Shown piece by piece: positions 44,801 to 53,911 of a stretch of DNA of 64,000 nucleotides (within the stretch, counting starts at the first letter, position 1; the number at the start of each line of letters is the position of its first letter). Source of the DNA: Salegentibacter tibetensis (GTDB lineage: Bacteria > Bacteroidota > Bacteroidia > Flavobacteriales > Flavobacteriaceae); NCBI RefSeq assembly GCF_020164485.1, contig NZ_JAIQZA010000020.1, positions 1 through 64,000 of the forward strand, given 5' to 3'. Made by a program: the position numbers and the translations under genes. The notes under the pieces were generated by a model. The model did no database searches and had not been told where the DNA came from. It saw only the letters and a program-made list of their open reading frames with translations.

Positions 44801-45955
44801 CTAACCTTTAACTTCCTGTAATGCCTGTTCCAGGTCTTCCATCAAATCCTCTTTCTCCTCTATTCCCACCGAGAATCGCATTAATCCGTCTCTAATTCCC
44901 TGGGCTTCCCTTTCTTCAGGAGAAAGCAAACCGTGGGAAGTTTTTGAAGGAGATAACACTGTAGATTCCACACCTGCCAGGCTCATAGAGGATTTTATCA
45001 GTTTTAATTTCTTCTGAAAAAGATCAAAATCCAATCCTTCTTTTAATTCAAAAGACATCATTCCGCCAAAACCTTTCATTTGTGATTTTGCAAGTTCGTG
45101 ATCTGGATGCGAAGCTAAACCGGGATAATAAACCCTGGAAATATCTTCGTGTTTTTCAAGAAGACAGGCTAATTCCAGTGCATTTTCATTTTGCGCCTTC
45201 ACCCGTAATCCCATAGTCTTTAAACTGCGCTCCAGCATCCAAACTGTGAAATCGCTTAAACTTCCACCGAAATTCTTAGCCAGCTGAAAAATCTTATCTA
45301 TATGTTCTTCGGATGCTATGGCGGTTCCAGCCAGGATATCACTATGCCCGCCCATATATTTGGTAGCCGAATGCAAGACAATATCTATCCCAAAATCTAT
45401 AGGATTCTGGTTCACCGGGGAAGCAAAAGTATTATCTATCATACTCACCAGCTTGTGCTTTTTAGCAATCTCGACAATCGCTTTGATATCGGTTATTGTA
45501 AGCAGCGGATTTGAAGGTGTTTCTATATAAATTACCTTTGTATTCTCTTTTATTTCAGCTTCAAAAGATTCCGGTTTGGAGTCTTTTGTAAACGAAAATT
45601 CTATTCCGAATTTCTCAAACTCTTCGGTAATTAAATTGCTTGTTCCTCCGTAAAGGGTATTCTGAAAAACCACATGGTCTCCTTTCTGTGCGAAAGCCAT
45701 AAGTGCTGTACTTACTGCGGCCATTCCGCTTCCAAAGATCAGAGCGGCTTCTCCATGTTCCAGAGCGGCCATTTTTTGAGCCAGGGCCACCTGGTTAGGC
45801 GTATTAAAGTATCTTGGATAGCGCTTTACCTCTACATCTTCAAACGCATAAGAGGTCGCCATATATAACGGCGAAACTGCGCCTTTAAATTGTTTGTCTT
45901 CAAGTTCACCACTATGGGTGCAAATAGTATTTATTCCGGGATGTCTTTTCATCAT
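44801..45955 (-). CDS. Trans-sulfuration PLP enzyme (cystathionine gamma-synthase/lyase or methionine gamma-lyase type)
   Basis: A 384-residue PLP enzyme of the Cys/Met metabolism family. Motifs: PHIYxxSYAF-like start, LIFGSGMAAVSTALMAF, IYIETPSNPLLTITDI, DNTFASP and the Schiff-base lysine in HSATKYMGGHSD (Lys199). The C-terminal VESTVLSPSKTSHGLLS segment is typical. Which member of the family (gamma-synthase, gamma-lyase, methionine lyase) cannot be separated by eye. It lies upstream of bshB1 on the same strand but 261 bp of repeats separate them. Confidence 0.9.
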   Translation of the reverse strand: MMKRHPGINTICTHSGELEDKQFKGAVSPLYMATSYAFEDVEVKRYPRYFNTPNQVALAQKMAALEHGEAALIFGSGMAAVSTALMAFAQKGDHVVFQNTLYGGTSNLITEEFEKFGIEFSFTKDSKPESFEAEIKENTKVIYIETPSNPLLTITDIKAIVEIAKKHKLVSMIDNTFASPVNQNPIDFGIDIVLHSATKYMGGHSDILAGTAIASEEHIDKIFQLAKNFGGSLSDFTVWMLERSLKTMGLRVKAQNENALELACLLEKHEDISRVYYPGLASHPDHELAKSQMKGFGGMMSFELKEGLDFDLFQKKLKLIKSSMSLAGVESTVLSPSKTSHGLLSPEEREAQGIRDGLMRFSVGIEEKEDLMEDLEQALQEVKG

Positions 45956-46134
45956 TTTTTAATGCTTTCAAAATTCGCCCTAATGTAAAAATAAATATTC
46001 TAAATGTCCCGCTTTCGGGCGGTTTCCTGTTTTATTCCAACAATTCTTACAAACAGAAGTTAAATTAAGTTAAACCAAAACCAACGATTTAAAATACTCA
46101 TACAATTCTTTATCTTTAAGAAAAACAAATTGAG

Positions 46135-47190
46135 ATGAATGAAGTAAAAGCATACGGTGCGCAGTCCAGCGATGCCAATTTAAAATCATTAAACATTGAA
46201 CGTAGAGAAATTACTGCAGACGATGTGCAAATTGAAATAGAATACTGTGGCGTTTGCCATAGTGATATTCACCAGGTTAGAAACGACTGGAAGAACTCTA
46301 AATATCCCGTGGTACCGGGCCACGAAATTATAGGCCGGGTAACCCAGGTTGGGAAAAACGTACATAATTTTAACGAAGGTGATCTTGTGGGCGTGGGTTG
46401 TATGGTAGATTCCTGCCAGGAATGTGATTCCTGTAAAGAAGACCTCGAGCAATTCTGTGAAAATGGCGCTACACTTACCTACAACAGTAAAGACAAACAT
46501 TTAGGCGGACATACCTTTGGAGGTTATTCCGAACAAATAGTAGTAGATAAGGAATTTGTTCTTAAAATTCCCGAAAATATAGATGCAAAAGCCACCGCTC
46601 CCCTGCTTTGTGCTGGAATTACTACCTGGTCTCCACTAAGACACTGGAAGGTAAAAAAAGGCGATAAAGTTGGTGTTATTGGTCTTGGGGGACTCGGCCA
46701 TATGGGTGTGAAATTTGCCCACGCTTTGGGTGCACACGTGGTGATGATCACTACTTCGCCTTCAAAATCTGAAGACGCAAAAAAACTGGGCGCCCATGAA
46801 GTACTGATTTCGAAAAACGAAGATGACATGAAAAAACAGGCCGGAACTTTCGATTTTCTTTTGAATACCGTTCCGGTGGGTCACGATATGAATCCATATA
46901 TAGCTTTGCTTAAAAGGGATGCTACCATGGTTTTGGTTGGCGCAATAGAACCTCTGGACCCCGTTCACGGTGGCGGATTAATTGGAGGTCGTAAAAGTAT
47001 TGCCGGTTCGGTGATTGGCGGCATTAAAGAAACCCAGGAAATGCTGGACTTTTGCGGCGAGCATAACATCGTTTCAGATATTGAAATGATAGATATGCAA
47101 AACATCAACGAAGCTTTTGACCGCGTGGTAAAATCTGATGTGAAATATCGTTTTGTGATTGATATGAAATCCTTGAAGAAGCAGAATTAA
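46135..47190 (+). CDS. Zinc-dependent NAD(P) alcohol dehydrogenase (YahK/CAD type)
   Basis: A 351-residue medium-chain dehydrogenase. Catalytic zinc site: CGVCHSDIH (Cys41) and GHEIIGRV (His63). Structural zinc site: four cysteines 94, 97, 100 and 108 in CQECDSCKEDLEQFC. The cofactor loop is GLGGLGHMGVKFAHALGAHV. It belongs to the cinnamyl-alcohol/aldehyde reductase subgroup, which usually prefers NADPH and reduces aldehydes. Monocistronic by spacing, followed by repeat element B. Confidence 0.95.
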   Translation: MNEVKAYGAQSSDANLKSLNIERREITADDVQIEIEYCGVCHSDIHQVRNDWKNSKYPVVPGHEIIGRVTQVGKNVHNFNEGDLVGVGCMVDSCQECDSCKEDLEQFCENGATLTYNSKDKHLGGHTFGGYSEQIVVDKEFVLKIPENIDAKATAPLLCAGITTWSPLRHWKVKKGDKVGVIGLGGLGHMGVKFAHALGAHVVMITTSPSKSEDAKKLGAHEVLISKNEDDMKKQAGTFDFLLNTVPVGHDMNPYIALLKRDATMVLVGAIEPLDPVHGGGLIGGRKSIAGSVIGGIKETQEMLDFCGEHNIVSDIEMIDMQNINEAFDRVVKSDVKYRFVIDMKSLKKQN

Positions 47191-47230
47191 GACCTTCAGT
47201 TAAATTGAACGGATAAACTTTTAAAAAGGT

Positions 47231-47354
47231 TGACTGAAAATACTTGGTTTCGTCAAGCTGGACTTGTTTCAGCTTCTAAATATGATACTTGCTATAATCA
47301 TGTTAGATCCTGAAATAAATTCAGGATGACACTAAGCAAATCATATTTCAGTCA
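47231..47354. repeat. Compound palindromic element B
   Basis: Outer inverted repeat TGACTGAAAATA (47231-47242) / TATTTCAGTCA (47344-47354) followed by a T run. Inside are CGTCAAGCTGGACTTGTTTC (from 47251) and GATCCTGAAATAAATTCAGG ending GATGAC (47306-47330). It lies 40 bp after the alcohol dehydrogenase stop, in terminator position. Confidence 0.7.
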
Positions 47355-47400
47355 GCATTTTTTGTTTTTCTGAAAAAGCAGGTTTTCCCGGCTTAGTTTT

Positions 47401-47408
47401 TATCTTTG
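47401..47408 (+). promoter_or_regulatory. Promoter -7 box of hutI
   Basis: TATCTTTG matches TAnnTTTG, 46 bp before the ATG at 47455. Confidence 0.5.
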
Positions 47409-47454
47409 TTTGGCTGATGTTTTCAGCAGAATACAGACACAAAAACTAACCAAA

Positions 47455-48690
47455 ATGAAACAATTGTTTATCAATATAAAAGAACTAATACAGGTAAGGG
47501 ACAAACCGGTAGAAAAACTTTCCGGTGCTGAAATGATGGAGTTGCCTACCCTAAAAAATGCCTGGTTGCTTATTGAAGATGATAAGATTGCAGATTATGG
47601 TGAAATGAATTCCCTGCCGGAAATAAATGCTGATAAAACCATTGATGCTGAAGGAAAAATAATCCTGCCTACCTGGTGTGATTCTCATACGCACATCGTA
47701 TATGCCGGAAACCGGGAACTGGAATTTGCCGATCGCATCAACGGACTTTCCTACGAAGAAATCGCTAATCGTGGGGGCGGAATTTTAAATTCTGCTAAAA
47801 CTTTGCAGGAAACCCCCGAAAAAGAAGTTTACAACCAATCAGCCAAACGCCTTGAGGAAGTAATGAAACTTGGTACCGGCGCAGTAGAAATCAAATCGGG
47901 TTACGGTTTAACTGAAGAAGGGGAGTTGAAGATGCTCCGGGTAATAAAAAAGCTTCAGCAGAATTATGAGCTTCCTATCAAAGCCACATTTTTAGGGGCG
48001 CATGCTATTCCAAAGGAATACAAAGAAAAGCCTGATGCCTATATGGATTTGGTAATCGAAGAAATCTTACCAAAAGTAGCCGAAGAAAACCTGGCAGAAT
48101 ACATTGATATTTTCTGCGAAAAAGGATATTTCAGCGTGGCTGATACTCATAAATTACTTTCCGCAGCTAAGAAATTTGGTTTAAAGCCAAAAATTCACGT
48201 GAACCAATTTAACGCTATTGGCGGCATTCAGGCAGGAATTGACCACGATGCATTAAGTGTGGATCACCTGGAAGTTATGCGCCCCGAAGATATTGAAAGT
48301 TTAAAAGGCAAGGCCACAATGCCGGTCGCGCTTCCCTCCTGCTCCCTGTTTTTAAGCATACCTTATACACCCGCCCGGGAAATGCTGGACGCCGGACTGC
48401 CACTTGCTTTAGCTACCGATTTTAATCCAGGAAGTACCCCCAGCGGAAATATGAATTTGGTAGTCTCACTTGCTTGCATAAAAATGAAAATGACACCCGA
48501 AGAAGCTATAAATGCAGCAACTATAAACGGTGCTTACGCGATGGATCTCAGTAAAACCCACGGAAGCATCACCAAAGAAAAAAAAGCCAATTTCATATTG
48601 ACTAAAGAAATTCCGTCTTACACCTTTTTACCTTATGCCTTTGGTACAAATTCCATAGAATCGGTTTATATTAATGGTAAAATGGTTTAA
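47455..48690 (+). CDS. hutI: Imidazolonepropionase
   Basis: A 411-residue cytoplasmic amidohydrolase that opens imidazolone propionate to N-formimidoyl-glutamate in histidine breakdown. The metal site CDSHTHIVYAGNRE follows the N-terminal beta domain; later motifs are IKSGYGL, LGAHAIPKEY, HVNQFNAIGG and ALATDFNPGS. I start at the ATG at 47455 (MKQLFINIKELIQV), not at an upstream ATG within the promoter region. It is followed after 2 bp by hutG. No hutH or hutU is in the window. Confidence 0.95.
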   Translation: MKQLFINIKELIQVRDKPVEKLSGAEMMELPTLKNAWLLIEDDKIADYGEMNSLPEINADKTIDAEGKIILPTWCDSHTHIVYAGNRELEFADRINGLSYEEIANRGGGILNSAKTLQETPEKEVYNQSAKRLEEVMKLGTGAVEIKSGYGLTEEGELKMLRVIKKLQQNYELPIKATFLGAHAIPKEYKEKPDAYMDLVIEEILPKVAEENLAEYIDIFCEKGYFSVADTHKLLSAAKKFGLKPKIHVNQFNAIGGIQAGIDHDALSVDHLEVMRPEDIESLKGKATMPVALPSCSLFLSIPYTPAREMLDAGLPLALATDFNPGSTPSGNMNLVVSLACIKMKMTPEEAINAATINGAYAMDLSKTHGSITKEKKANFILTKEIPSYTFLPYAFGTNSIESVYINGKMV

Positions 48691-48692
48691 TA

Positions 48693-49703
48693 ATGGAAGG
48701 ATTAAAAATTTATAATTATAAGTCGGTTGAGAAACTTATTTCAGTACGTGATGGCGAAACCCGGTTTGGAGAGAAGATCGCTTTTATTGAAAGTCTTGAT
48801 AATCTAATGGAATCTAAAGCCAAATATGTGCTTTTTGGAATTCCGGAAGATATTGGTGTCAGAGCCAACCATGGTAAATCCGGTGCTTCAAAAGCCTGGG
48901 AAGCTTGTTTAAGTTCACTGCTAAATATTCAAAAAAACGAATTTACTGCTCCTGAGAATATAATATTACTTGGGGAAATTGATTGTAAAGCCGAAATGCA
49001 AAAAGCGGCTAATATCGATGAGGACGACCCAAATTATTATCCGAAACTAGGCGACCTTATTGAAAAAATCGATGAGAAAGTAAGCTTTTTGGTTGAAAAA
49101 ATAGCTTCAGCAGGGAAAATCCCGATCATTATCGGCGGGGGGCATAACAATGCCTACGGAAATATAAAAGGAACTTCTAAAGCAATAAAAAAGCCACTGA
49201 ATATTTTAAATATCGATGCACATACCGATCTTCGAAAACTGGCACATCGTCACAGCGGGAATGGTTTCAGCTTTGCCCAACGTGACGGGTTTTTAGGGAA
49301 ATATGCAATATTTGGTTTGCATAAAAATTATACACCACAATATATATTTGAAGAGATAAAGTCGGTTTCCAATATTAAATTTCATCTTTTTGAGGACCTT
49401 ATTTTGCAAACCCACCAGGGAAAAATGGCAGCTTTTAATTCGCAACTGGAATTTGTAAATAAACAGGCTTTTGGTTTAGAGCTGGACTGTGACGCGATTA
49501 TAAATTTTCCATCGAGCGCGCAATCACCTTCAGGATTTGCCTTGAATATGGTGAGGAATTTTCTTCAGATTACTTCCGAAGAAAAAAATTGTAAATATTT
49601 GCATATATGTGAAGCGGCCCCTACCCCTGAAAGTACTGGACAGGTTGGAAAAGCATTATCGTTTTTTATAACAGATTTTATGAAAGCCGACTATGGAAGA
49701 TAA
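48693..49703 (+). CDS. hutG: Formimidoylglutamase (arginase family)
   Basis: A 336-residue binuclear manganese hydrolase of the ureohydrolase fold. Metal motifs: IIGGGHNNAYG, NIDAHTDLRKL and ELDCDAI. Being directly after hutI makes formimidoylglutamase (formimidoylglutamate to glutamate plus formamide) the likely reaction rather than arginase or agmatinase. Its end overlaps the DUF1622 gene by 11 bp. Some ligand spacing differs from classical arginases, as usual for the Bacteroidota branch. Confidence 0.9.
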   Translation: MEGLKIYNYKSVEKLISVRDGETRFGEKIAFIESLDNLMESKAKYVLFGIPEDIGVRANHGKSGASKAWEACLSSLLNIQKNEFTAPENIILLGEIDCKAEMQKAANIDEDDPNYYPKLGDLIEKIDEKVSFLVEKIASAGKIPIIIGGGHNNAYGNIKGTSKAIKKPLNILNIDAHTDLRKLAHRHSGNGFSFAQRDGFLGKYAIFGLHKNYTPQYIFEEIKSVSNIKFHLFEDLILQTHQGKMAAFNSQLEFVNKQAFGLELDCDAIINFPSSAQSPSGFALNMVRNFLQITSEEKNCKYLHICEAAPTPESTGQVGKALSFFITDFMKADYGR

Positions 49704-50058
49704 GGTAAAAGAGCTTATTGAAATAACTGCTCTGGTAATAGAAGTAATAGGGATAATGGTCCTGGTGATCGGTATATTTCTCGCATTGGGCCGGTATACC
49801 TTTAAGCTTCAGGGAAGAAATATTAGAAGTTTTCAACAAATTAGGGAGGAGTTAGGTCGTGCCATTCTTCTTGGTTTGGAAATCCTAATCGCTGCTGATA
49901 TTATCGCTACGGTAGTTTACGATGCGAAAATGGATCAAATTCTTAAGCTCGGACTCATAATCCTGATCCGAACCTTTTTGAGCTTTACTCTGGAGGTAGA
50001 AATAGAAGGAAAATTGCCCTGGAAACAAGAAAAGAACAGAACCACAGGCCAGAAGTAA
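49693..50058 (+). CDS. DUF1622 membrane protein
   Basis: A 121-residue integral membrane protein with three hydrophobic segments (about 6-32, 50-72 and 80-100) and the pattern FQQIREELGRAILLGLEILI typical of DUF1622. No function is known. The start overlaps hutG by 11 bp, so it is translated with the histidine genes, but a role in histidine use is not implied. Confidence 0.85.
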   Translation: MEDKVKELIEITALVIEVIGIMVLVIGIFLALGRYTFKLQGRNIRSFQQIREELGRAILLGLEILIAADIIATVVYDAKMDQILKLGLIILIRTFLSFTLEVEIEGKLPWKQEKNRTTGQK

Positions 50059-50072
50059 CCTACCCGGAATCT

Positions 50073-51692
50073 TTATTCTCCTTTTGACAATTTCTGGTAT
50101 ACTCCGTTTGTCCAGCCGAAGCCATCCTGGGTGGGATATTCCCCACCCCCGCTCTCTTTACTCAGGTCTTCCACATTATATTTTTCCAGCAATTTATAAG
50201 TCTTTTGATATACATTCTGGTTAAGGTTTAACCAACGCTGCTTAATTTCACTAGCAAGCTGGTCTTTGCCATAATTCCGCAGCCCTTCAATGCTCATATA
50301 TTGCAGCGGCGCCCAGCCATTTGGCGCATCCCATTGTTGTCCGGTATTATGTGGGGTACTTACCAGTCCGCCCGGCCTTAGAAAAACCTGCTCCAGCGTA
50401 TTAGCCACCTTGCTAGCCTGCTCTTTCGCTGAAATCTCAAAAAATAGTGGATAAACTCCCGCCAGCGAATAGATGCCCGTGGTATTACTATTTTTAAAAT
50501 TATAATCGAAATAAAAGGCGGTCTCTTCTTCCCAAAGATATTTCTGAATAGCAGCCTTTCGGTTTTCTACTTTTCTCTGGTAAACCTCAGCCTTTTCAGG
50601 ATCTGCTTCCAGTTCGTAAGCCCGGGCAAGTGTTTGTTCCAGGTTATAAAGCAGGCTGTTAAGATCTACCGGAATAATTTGCGTGGTATGAATACTGTAA
50701 AGATTAAAATCCCCATTTCCATTTATACTAAGCCATCGGCTGGAAAAATCCCAACCTGATTCGGCGCCGGCCCTTAGATCTCGATAGACTTCCTCCCTTG
50801 TACGGTCTGGATTTTTAGCAATGGCCTTTTCGGCAGTTTCTACATCCTCGCGGTAGCTCTCTGGTCTTGGGGTGTCTTTATCATCCCAGTACCGATTTAA
50901 AATCTCACCATCGGGAAGCCTTACCACTCTTTTATAAGCCACCAAATTTGCATTATCGCTGCCATTCATCCAGAAATCATATTCTTTTTGTAAAGCAGGT
51001 AGGTATTCTGAATAAACTTTTTCTCCCTCGATCTCGGCGAGTAGTTGTACCATCATCGCAAAAAATGGCGGCTGGGAACGGCTTAAATAATAAGTGCGAT
51101 TTCCATTAGGAATAAAGCCATAATTTTCGATTAACCAGGCAAAATTATCTACCATATTCCTTATGGTTTCAGTTTCTCCGTCTTCCTGCAGACCAAGCAT
51201 GGTGAAATAACTATCCCAGTAATAAATCTCACGAAATCTCCCACCTGGAACTATATATGGATTGGGTAAAGGAATTAAGGTACCCGAAACCTGTTCATCT
51301 GAGGGACGCTTGAGTACGTCCCATAATTTATTTATGTGTACGTTAATTGATGAAGAATCAGTTTCATAATCGCTATTTGCTTCCGGAATATGGAAGTTTT
51401 CATTTAAAAAAGCTTTTATTTCAGCATTGGTATCCGGTTGTTCTTCAGAATATTTTTTTCGAATATCCTCCGGAGCGATACGCGGCACTGCATCTACAAA
51501 AGTTTTGCTATCAGAAAATAATGATTCATTCTCCTGAACCTCGAAAAACAAATCCCCGTAAAGATCTTCGGGAGGCAGAATGCTTAGTAATTTCTCTTCG
51601 TTTTTTTTCTCTTCTGTCTTCACAGCTGAAGAGCAGGCGTTCAATAATAAAAAGGAACACAGAATCAGGAAATTAACTGAAAGCTTTTTCAT
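50073..51692 (-). CDS. Trehalase (GH37), exported lipoprotein
   Basis: A 539-residue glycoside hydrolase family 37 enzyme that splits trehalose into two glucose units. Both family signatures are present: PGGRFREIYYWDSYF (about 150) and QWDAPNGWAPLQ (about 450). A lipoprotein signal ends in LLLNAC (Cys about 20), so it acts in the periplasm or outside. I prefer the ATG at 51692 (MKKLSVNFLILCSFLL); one three codons upstream is also possible. It converges with the DUF1622 gene with only 14 bp between stops. Confidence 0.94.
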   Translation of the reverse strand: MKKLSVNFLILCSFLLLNACSSAVKTEEKKNEEKLLSILPPEDLYGDLFFEVQENESLFSDSKTFVDAVPRIAPEDIRKKYSEEQPDTNAEIKAFLNENFHIPEANSDYETDSSSINVHINKLWDVLKRPSDEQVSGTLIPLPNPYIVPGGRFREIYYWDSYFTMLGLQEDGETETIRNMVDNFAWLIENYGFIPNGNRTYYLSRSQPPFFAMMVQLLAEIEGEKVYSEYLPALQKEYDFWMNGSDNANLVAYKRVVRLPDGEILNRYWDDKDTPRPESYREDVETAEKAIAKNPDRTREEVYRDLRAGAESGWDFSSRWLSINGNGDFNLYSIHTTQIIPVDLNSLLYNLEQTLARAYELEADPEKAEVYQRKVENRKAAIQKYLWEEETAFYFDYNFKNSNTTGIYSLAGVYPLFFEISAKEQASKVANTLEQVFLRPGGLVSTPHNTGQQWDAPNGWAPLQYMSIEGLRNYGKDQLASEIKQRWLNLNQNVYQKTYKLLEKYNVEDLSKESGGGEYPTQDGFGWTNGVYQKLSKGE

Positions 51693-51823
51693 AAAATTCA
51701 ATTTTTGATTAGTCAGGCAGCTGTGAAAGTAAAAAATAATTTATAAATCAGAGTTTTGGACTTTAAGTCAATCTGGGAAAACAGCATTATTTTCTATTTT
51801 AGCCAAAAATTCAGAATAAGAAA

Positions 51824-52282
51824 ATGGAAATAATCTCGTACAAACCAAGATACGCCGAAGACTTTAAGGAATTAAACATAGCCTGGCTGGAAAAATATTT
51901 TTGGGTAGAACCCCATGATGAAGAAGTATTAGGAAAACCTGGGAAATATATTATTGACCCCGGCGGGAATATCTTTTTCATAAAAGAAGATGATAAAATT
52001 ATTGGCTGCGTGGCCTTAATGAAAATTGAAGACGGAGTTTTTGAACTTACCAAAATGGCCGTAACCCCGGAATACCAGGGAAAGAAGATAGGCCAGAAAT
52101 TAATGGAACATACCCTGGGTTTTGCAAAAAAACAGGGCTGGGATCACCTGATTATTTTTTCTAACAGAAAGCTTGAAAATGCGATCTATATTTATAAAAA
52201 ATACGGTTTTAGGGAAATTCCTATTGGAGGAAACAATCCCTACACCCGTGGAGATATTAAGATGCGGCTTGATCTTTCTTAA
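51824..52282 (+). CDS. GNAT family N-acetyltransferase
   Basis: A 152-residue acetyltransferase. The acetyl-CoA loop is KMAVTPEYQGKKIGQKLMEH (about 81-100), with the usual following helix and a C-terminal IYKKYGFREI motif. The substrate (small amine, amino acid or protein N terminus) is unknown. Monocistronic in a short gap after the trehalase gene promoter region. Confidence 0.9.
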   Translation: MEIISYKPRYAEDFKELNIAWLEKYFWVEPHDEEVLGKPGKYIIDPGGNIFFIKEDDKIIGCVALMKIEDGVFELTKMAVTPEYQGKKIGQKLMEHTLGFAKKQGWDHLIIFSNRKLENAIYIYKKYGFREIPIGGNNPYTRGDIKMRLDLS

Positions 52283-52345
52283 ATTTTTACAAAAGCTAAG
52301 TTATTCTATTTCCTGTTCCTTAATTTTAATGCAAAACAACCAATA

Positions 52346-53155
52346 ATGAAATATTTATTTACTTTACTGGCAGCGGGAATATTATTTACCGGATGCAAGA
52401 ATGAAGGAAAAGATAGTAAAACCGAAGATGCGACCAATAAAAACCCCTATGGTGAGGCAAAAAACGTTCTGGAACCTGATTCAGCATCTATAGACATTCA
52501 GCCTATCTCCCATGCTACTGCAGTTGTAAACTGGAGCGATGCTACTTTCTATATAGATCCCGTAGGCGGGGCTGAAGCTTTTGAAGGCAAAGAAAAACCC
52601 GATTTTATCCTAATTACCCACACTCACGGGGATCATCTTAGTGTAGAGACCTTAGAAGCAATGGATCTTGATGGGGTTTATATTATCGTTCCACAATCTG
52701 TAAGAGATGAAATGCCGGATGAAATGAACGATATTATAAGAACCCTGGAAAATGGCGCCACAACGCGAGTACTAGATTTCTATATTGAAGCTGTCCCAAT
52801 GTATAATTTACCTGATGATGCGGATTCCAGACATCCAAAAGGCTGGGGTAATGGCTATGTAGTTGAGAGAAACGGGCAACGACTTTATATTGCCGGTGAT
52901 ACAGAAAATATCCCTGAAATGAAGGAACTACAAAACATTGAGATCGCTTTAATTCCAATGAACCAGCCTTACACTATGACGGTAGAAGACGCTGTAAATG
53001 GAGTTTTGGCCTTTGCGCCGAAAAAAGTGATCCCATTTCATTTTAGAGGCCAGGACGGCTATGCCGATGTTGAAAAATTCAAAGAATTGGTAAACGAAGG
53101 CAATAAGGATATTGAAGTAGAACTCCTGGAATGGTATCCAGAAAGGGAAGAATAA
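52346..53155 (+). CDS. Metallo-beta-lactamase-fold hydrolase, lipoprotein (UlaG-like)
   Basis: A 269-residue lipoprotein (lipobox FTGC, Cys17). The metallo-beta-lactamase zinc motif ITHTHGDHLSVETLEA is at about 91-106, with IAGDTENIPEMKEL and PFHFRGQDGY further on. It resembles the UlaG/L-ascorbate-6-phosphate lactonase-like branch, whose exported members have unknown substrates. It lies 63 bp downstream of the GNAT gene and is followed by repeat element C. Confidence 0.9.
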   Translation: MKYLFTLLAAGILFTGCKNEGKDSKTEDATNKNPYGEAKNVLEPDSASIDIQPISHATAVVNWSDATFYIDPVGGAEAFEGKEKPDFILITHTHGDHLSVETLEAMDLDGVYIIVPQSVRDEMPDEMNDIIRTLENGATTRVLDFYIEAVPMYNLPDDADSRHPKGWGNGYVVERNGQRLYIAGDTENIPEMKELQNIEIALIPMNQPYTMTVEDAVNGVLAFAPKKVIPFHFRGQDGYADVEKFKELVNEGNKDIEVELLEWYPEREE

Positions 53156-53181
53156 AAATTCCATTTATAAAAAATGAAGAA

Positions 53182-53326
53182 GCTGTCTAAAAAGTTCTTG
53201 TTTACGTCAAGGAACTTGTTTCAGACTTTATCCCGAATTTCTTCGGGATTCTAACATGATTTCAATTCTCATTAGATTAGAGCCTGAAAATAAATTCAGG
53301 ATGACGATGAAAAATTTTTAGACAGC
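53182..53326. repeat. Compound palindromic element C (bidirectional terminator-like)
   Basis: Outer inverted repeat GCTGTCTAAAAA (53182-53193) / TTTTTAGACAGC (53315-53326). Inside: CGTCAAGGAACTTGTTTCAG (53205), ATCCCGAATTTCTTCGGGAT (palindrome) and CCTGAAAATAAATTCAGG followed by ATGACG (ends 53306). It lies between convergent genes. Confidence 0.75.
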
Positions 53327-53362
53327 CTCTTTTATTTTTTACATTTTTTGCTGAAGAAAAAT

Positions 53363-53695
53363 TTAGGATTTCAATCTTATTGGGAGCTTATATTTCTCAA
53401 TGGAAGGATCTAAAATCGTTTTGATCCTTTTGTGATTCAAATGTTTTTTAATCAGTTTACCGGCTTTGGCATTTACTGTCCCCACATAAAGCACCTGCAT
53501 TTCGTTTTCCTCATTAAAGCGTATCAATATATTGGCAACTACATCCTCTTCGATTTCAATATCCATATTCTTTAATAATTGCTGAATTTCCTTATTAAAG
53601 GCATTGGTAGTTTCAGGGGAGTTTTCAGGAGCTGCGTGAAGTAAACTTCCGGCGCTAATTGCTAAGGCAAACAAAACTAATTTTAAAGTCTTCAT
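53363..53695 (-). CDS. Small exported protein of unknown function
   Basis: A 110-residue protein not recognised. It has a signal peptide (KTLKLVLFALAISAGSLLHA, cleaved near residue 21) and a basic C-terminal half (KAGKLIKKHLNHKRIKTI). The middle (DVVANILIRFNEENEMQVLYVG) looks like alternating beta strands. The gene stands alone between two palindromic elements. It resembles small secreted flavobacterial proteins of unknown role; no motif suggests catalysis. Confidence 0.7.
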   Translation of the reverse strand: MKTLKLVLFALAISAGSLLHAAPENSPETTNAFNKEIQQLLKNMDIEIEEDVVANILIRFNEENEMQVLYVGTVNAKAGKLIKKHLNHKRIKTILDPSIEKYKLPIRLKS

Positions 53696-53807
53696 AATAA
53701 TAAAATTTAAAGGTTATACATTATAAAGACTCCGTTAAGTGACTAATTGTTACAGACTTAAAATATTTTAACCACTTTTACCTATTTTAAATTAGCGCAT
53801 AAAAAAA

Positions 53808-53878
53808 CTGTCTAAAACTTATCCTAATACGTCACCCTGAACTTGTTTCAGGGTCTAACAAGATAAACTTTAGACAGT
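53808..53878. repeat. Compound palindromic element D (terminator of sucC)
   Basis: Outer ACTGTCTAAA (53808-53817) / TTTAGACAGT (53869-53878), with CGTCACCCTGAACTTGTTTC then AGGGTCTAAC (53830-53859) inside. It is the shortest and simplest member and lies 34 bp past the sucC stop. Confidence 0.75.
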
Positions 53879-53911
53879 CTTAATTCTACAGGAATAAATT
53901 CCTATAAAGAT

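Noticed and set aside
46135-50058. A catabolic cluster joining the alcohol dehydrogenase to the hut genes
   Set aside because: They are separated by a terminator-like element and a new promoter, and no shared substrate is apparent.
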